Shown one piece after another: positions 5,282 to 6,390 of a stretch of DNA of 6,390 nt. How positions within the stretch are numbered: position 1 is the stretch's first letter; each line of letters starts with the position of its first letter. The stretch covers positions 1 through 6,390 of the forward strand of contig CALWWO010000195.1 of NCBI GenBank assembly GCA_944385265.1, written 5' to 3'. Origin of the DNA: an uncultured Oscillospiraceae bacterium. Lineage in GTDB: Bacteria > Bacillota_A > Clostridia > Oscillospirales > Oscillospiraceae. The position numbers and the translations under genes are program-made. The notes beneath the pieces are model-generated. The model was not told the origin of the DNA and made no database searches. It was given only the letters and a program-made list of their open reading frames with translations.

Positions 5282-6390
5282 ATGAATATAGAATCTATTA
5301 AAAGAAGATTATTAGTTAAGTATCCTTTCTTTGGAAGTGTAGTGGCTAATTCTAATTTTATTGCTGAACCATCAGTGGAAACAGCAGGAACAGATGGGGA
5401 AAATATTTATTATAATCCTAACTTTATTGAATCTATTACAGATGATCAACAAACATTTATTTTGGCACACGAAATATGTCATATAGCATTTAATCACATT
5501 TTTAGAAGTGAAGGTAAAGATGAATATTTATGGAATATAGCGACTGATTCAGTTATAAATGCCTATCTAAAACAAGATGGATTACCTATAGTTGAAGGTG
5601 GAGTCGATATTACAGAGGCAAGTAACTATGATGCAGAAGAAATGTACAAAAAACTTTTAGAGGAAAAGAAACAACAGCAACAACCAAATGAACAGTGTAA
5701 TGGTCAAAATCAAAAAGGCAGCCAACAACAAAGTGGAAACAATGAACAACAATCACAACCGCAACAAAGCAGTTCTAGTGGTGAAAGTTCACAAGAACAA
5801 GATAAACAATCACAAGAGCAAAATTGTGGTGGATCAGCTGAAGATTCACAGAAAGAAGAAAAACAACAAGATGTTGGACATGACACTCATTCTATGTGGG
5901 ATAAAGCAATAGAAAAGAGACATCAAGAAGAGCAATCACAATCTAATACAGGAAAATCTTACGACAAGGATGAAGATAAACAAAGCTTGTTAGATAAATT
6001 AAGTAAAATGTTTGATAAGAAAAAAGAGCAACAATCACAGCTACAACAACTTGATGAAAGCCAAAATAAAGAGCAAGAAAAGAAAAAAAATGAAGAAATA
6101 AAAAAGTTAACAGAATTAGGAGAAAAAGAAACATTTAAACAAAATAAAATAGCAAGAAAAAAACAACTAGAAGAATTAAGAAAAGCACTAGCTAGTAGGT
6201 CACATGGTCATGGAAACATTACAAATAGTGAAAGAAGAAATATAACTGACATTGGTACGTCTGAACCACTTATTGATTGGAGAAGATTATTAAAAGAAGC
6301 TGTAAAATATGATGTTGATTGGTCATATCAAAATGCCGGAATAGAGGATGGTGTAGTAACAGCATATTTAGAGGAAATGCCAAGACCAGA
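5282..6390 (+). CDS. DUF2201-like putative metallopeptidase, partial (3' end beyond window)
   Basis: An open frame of 369 complete codons that runs off the window end with no stop. ATG 5282 follows GAGGG at 5271-5275, 9 nt after the previous stop. The N-terminal domain (about 1-125) carries a zinc metallopeptidase-like site, LAHEICHIAFNH (61-72): His63, Glu64, His67 and a third His72. It is followed by YLWNIATDSVINAYL (82-96), characteristic of DUF2201 putative metallopeptidases. A low-complexity linker (about 127-270), very rich in Gln, Ser, Glu and Lys, follows, then a charged helix (about 268-305) and a return to folded sequence with DWRRLL (332-337). Family members usually end in a VWA-like domain, which would lie outside this window. 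Genes of this type often neighbour MoxR ATPases, as here. It may be the effector or substrate-binding partner of the ATPase. Whether it is an active protease is unknown. Confidence 0.85.
   Translation, partial: MNIESIKRRLLVKYPFFGSVVANSNFIAEPSVETAGTDGENIYYNPNFIESITDDQQTFILAHEICHIAFNHIFRSEGKDEYLWNIATDSVINAYLKQDGLPIVEGGVDITEASNYDAEEMYKKLLEEKKQQQQPNEQCNGQNQKGSQQQSGNNEQQSQPQQSSSSGESSQEQDKQSQEQNCGGSAEDSQKEEKQQDVGHDTHSMWDKAIEKRHQEEQSQSNTGKSYDKDEDKQSLLDKLSKMFDKKKEQQSQLQQLDESQNKEQEKKKNEEIKKLTELGEKETFKQNKIARKKQLEELRKALASRSHGHGNITNSERRNITDIGTSEPLIDWRRLLKEAVKYDVDWSYQNAGIEDGVVTAYLEEMPRP

Noticed and set aside
5688..5912. 74-codon + strand open frame rich in Asn, Lys and Val
   Set aside because: Frame-shifted reading of the CAA-rich linker of the metallopeptidase gene.
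5943..6134. 63-codon - strand open frame rich in Leu and Phe
   Set aside because: Antisense of a Lys/Glu/Gln-rich coding stretch; the apparent membrane-like character is an artefact of composition.

Overview
This window is an AT-rich, low-GC stretch with strong GGAGG-type ribosome binding sites and normal TGA stops. That suggests a Bacillota-like (low-GC Gram-positive, gut-type) bacterium, or a phage or integrated element of one. No integrase, capsid, conjugation or housekeeping gene is present to say whether it is chromosomal or mobile. All recognisable genes lie on the + strand. No rRNA, tRNA or CRISPR array is seen.

The left and central part is a complete diversity-generating retroelement (DGR). 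In order it holds an unrecognised 163-residue helical protein (145-636); an Avd-type accessory protein with an N-terminal extension (754-1341); an 80-nt template repeat, TR (1422-1501), followed by about 200 nt of hairpin-rich probable DGR RNA; and a DGR-type reverse transcriptase with a YMDD active site (1720-2757). The matching variable repeat, VR (3143-3222), lies in the next gene. TR and VR align without gaps and differ at 13 of 80 positions; 12 of these are adenines in TR, the signature of adenine-specific mutagenic retrohoming.

The right part is the diversified operon. The VR lies near the N-terminus of a 644-residue cytosolic-looking protein (2940-4874). An N-terminal domain resembling DUF6273/C-type-lectin-fold DGR targets is fused to a complete MoxR/AAA_5-type AAA+ ATPase with Walker A, Walker B, sensor 1 and an arginine-finger candidate. 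Overlapping it by 4 nt is a 133-residue protein (4871-5272) that aligns with the AAA core of its neighbour but has lost the P-loop, Walker B acids and arginine finger, so it is probably a pseudo-ATPase. Next is the 5' part of a DUF2201-like putative metallopeptidase (5282 to the window end) with an HEXXHXXXXH zinc site and a long Gln-rich linker; family members usually end in a VWA-like domain, which would lie beyond the window.

Inference: the DGR rewrites the recognition surface of an intracellular MoxR-type ATPase that, with a pseudo-AAA partner and a metallopeptidase/VWA-like effector, forms a ligand-triggered chaperone or protease system, plausibly for conflict or defence. Between RT and target is a 94-bp inverted-repeat segment (2771-2864) with perfect 13-bp terminal inverted repeats, flanked by perfect 27-bp direct repeats. 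It looks like a miniature inserted element or a structured regulatory insert.
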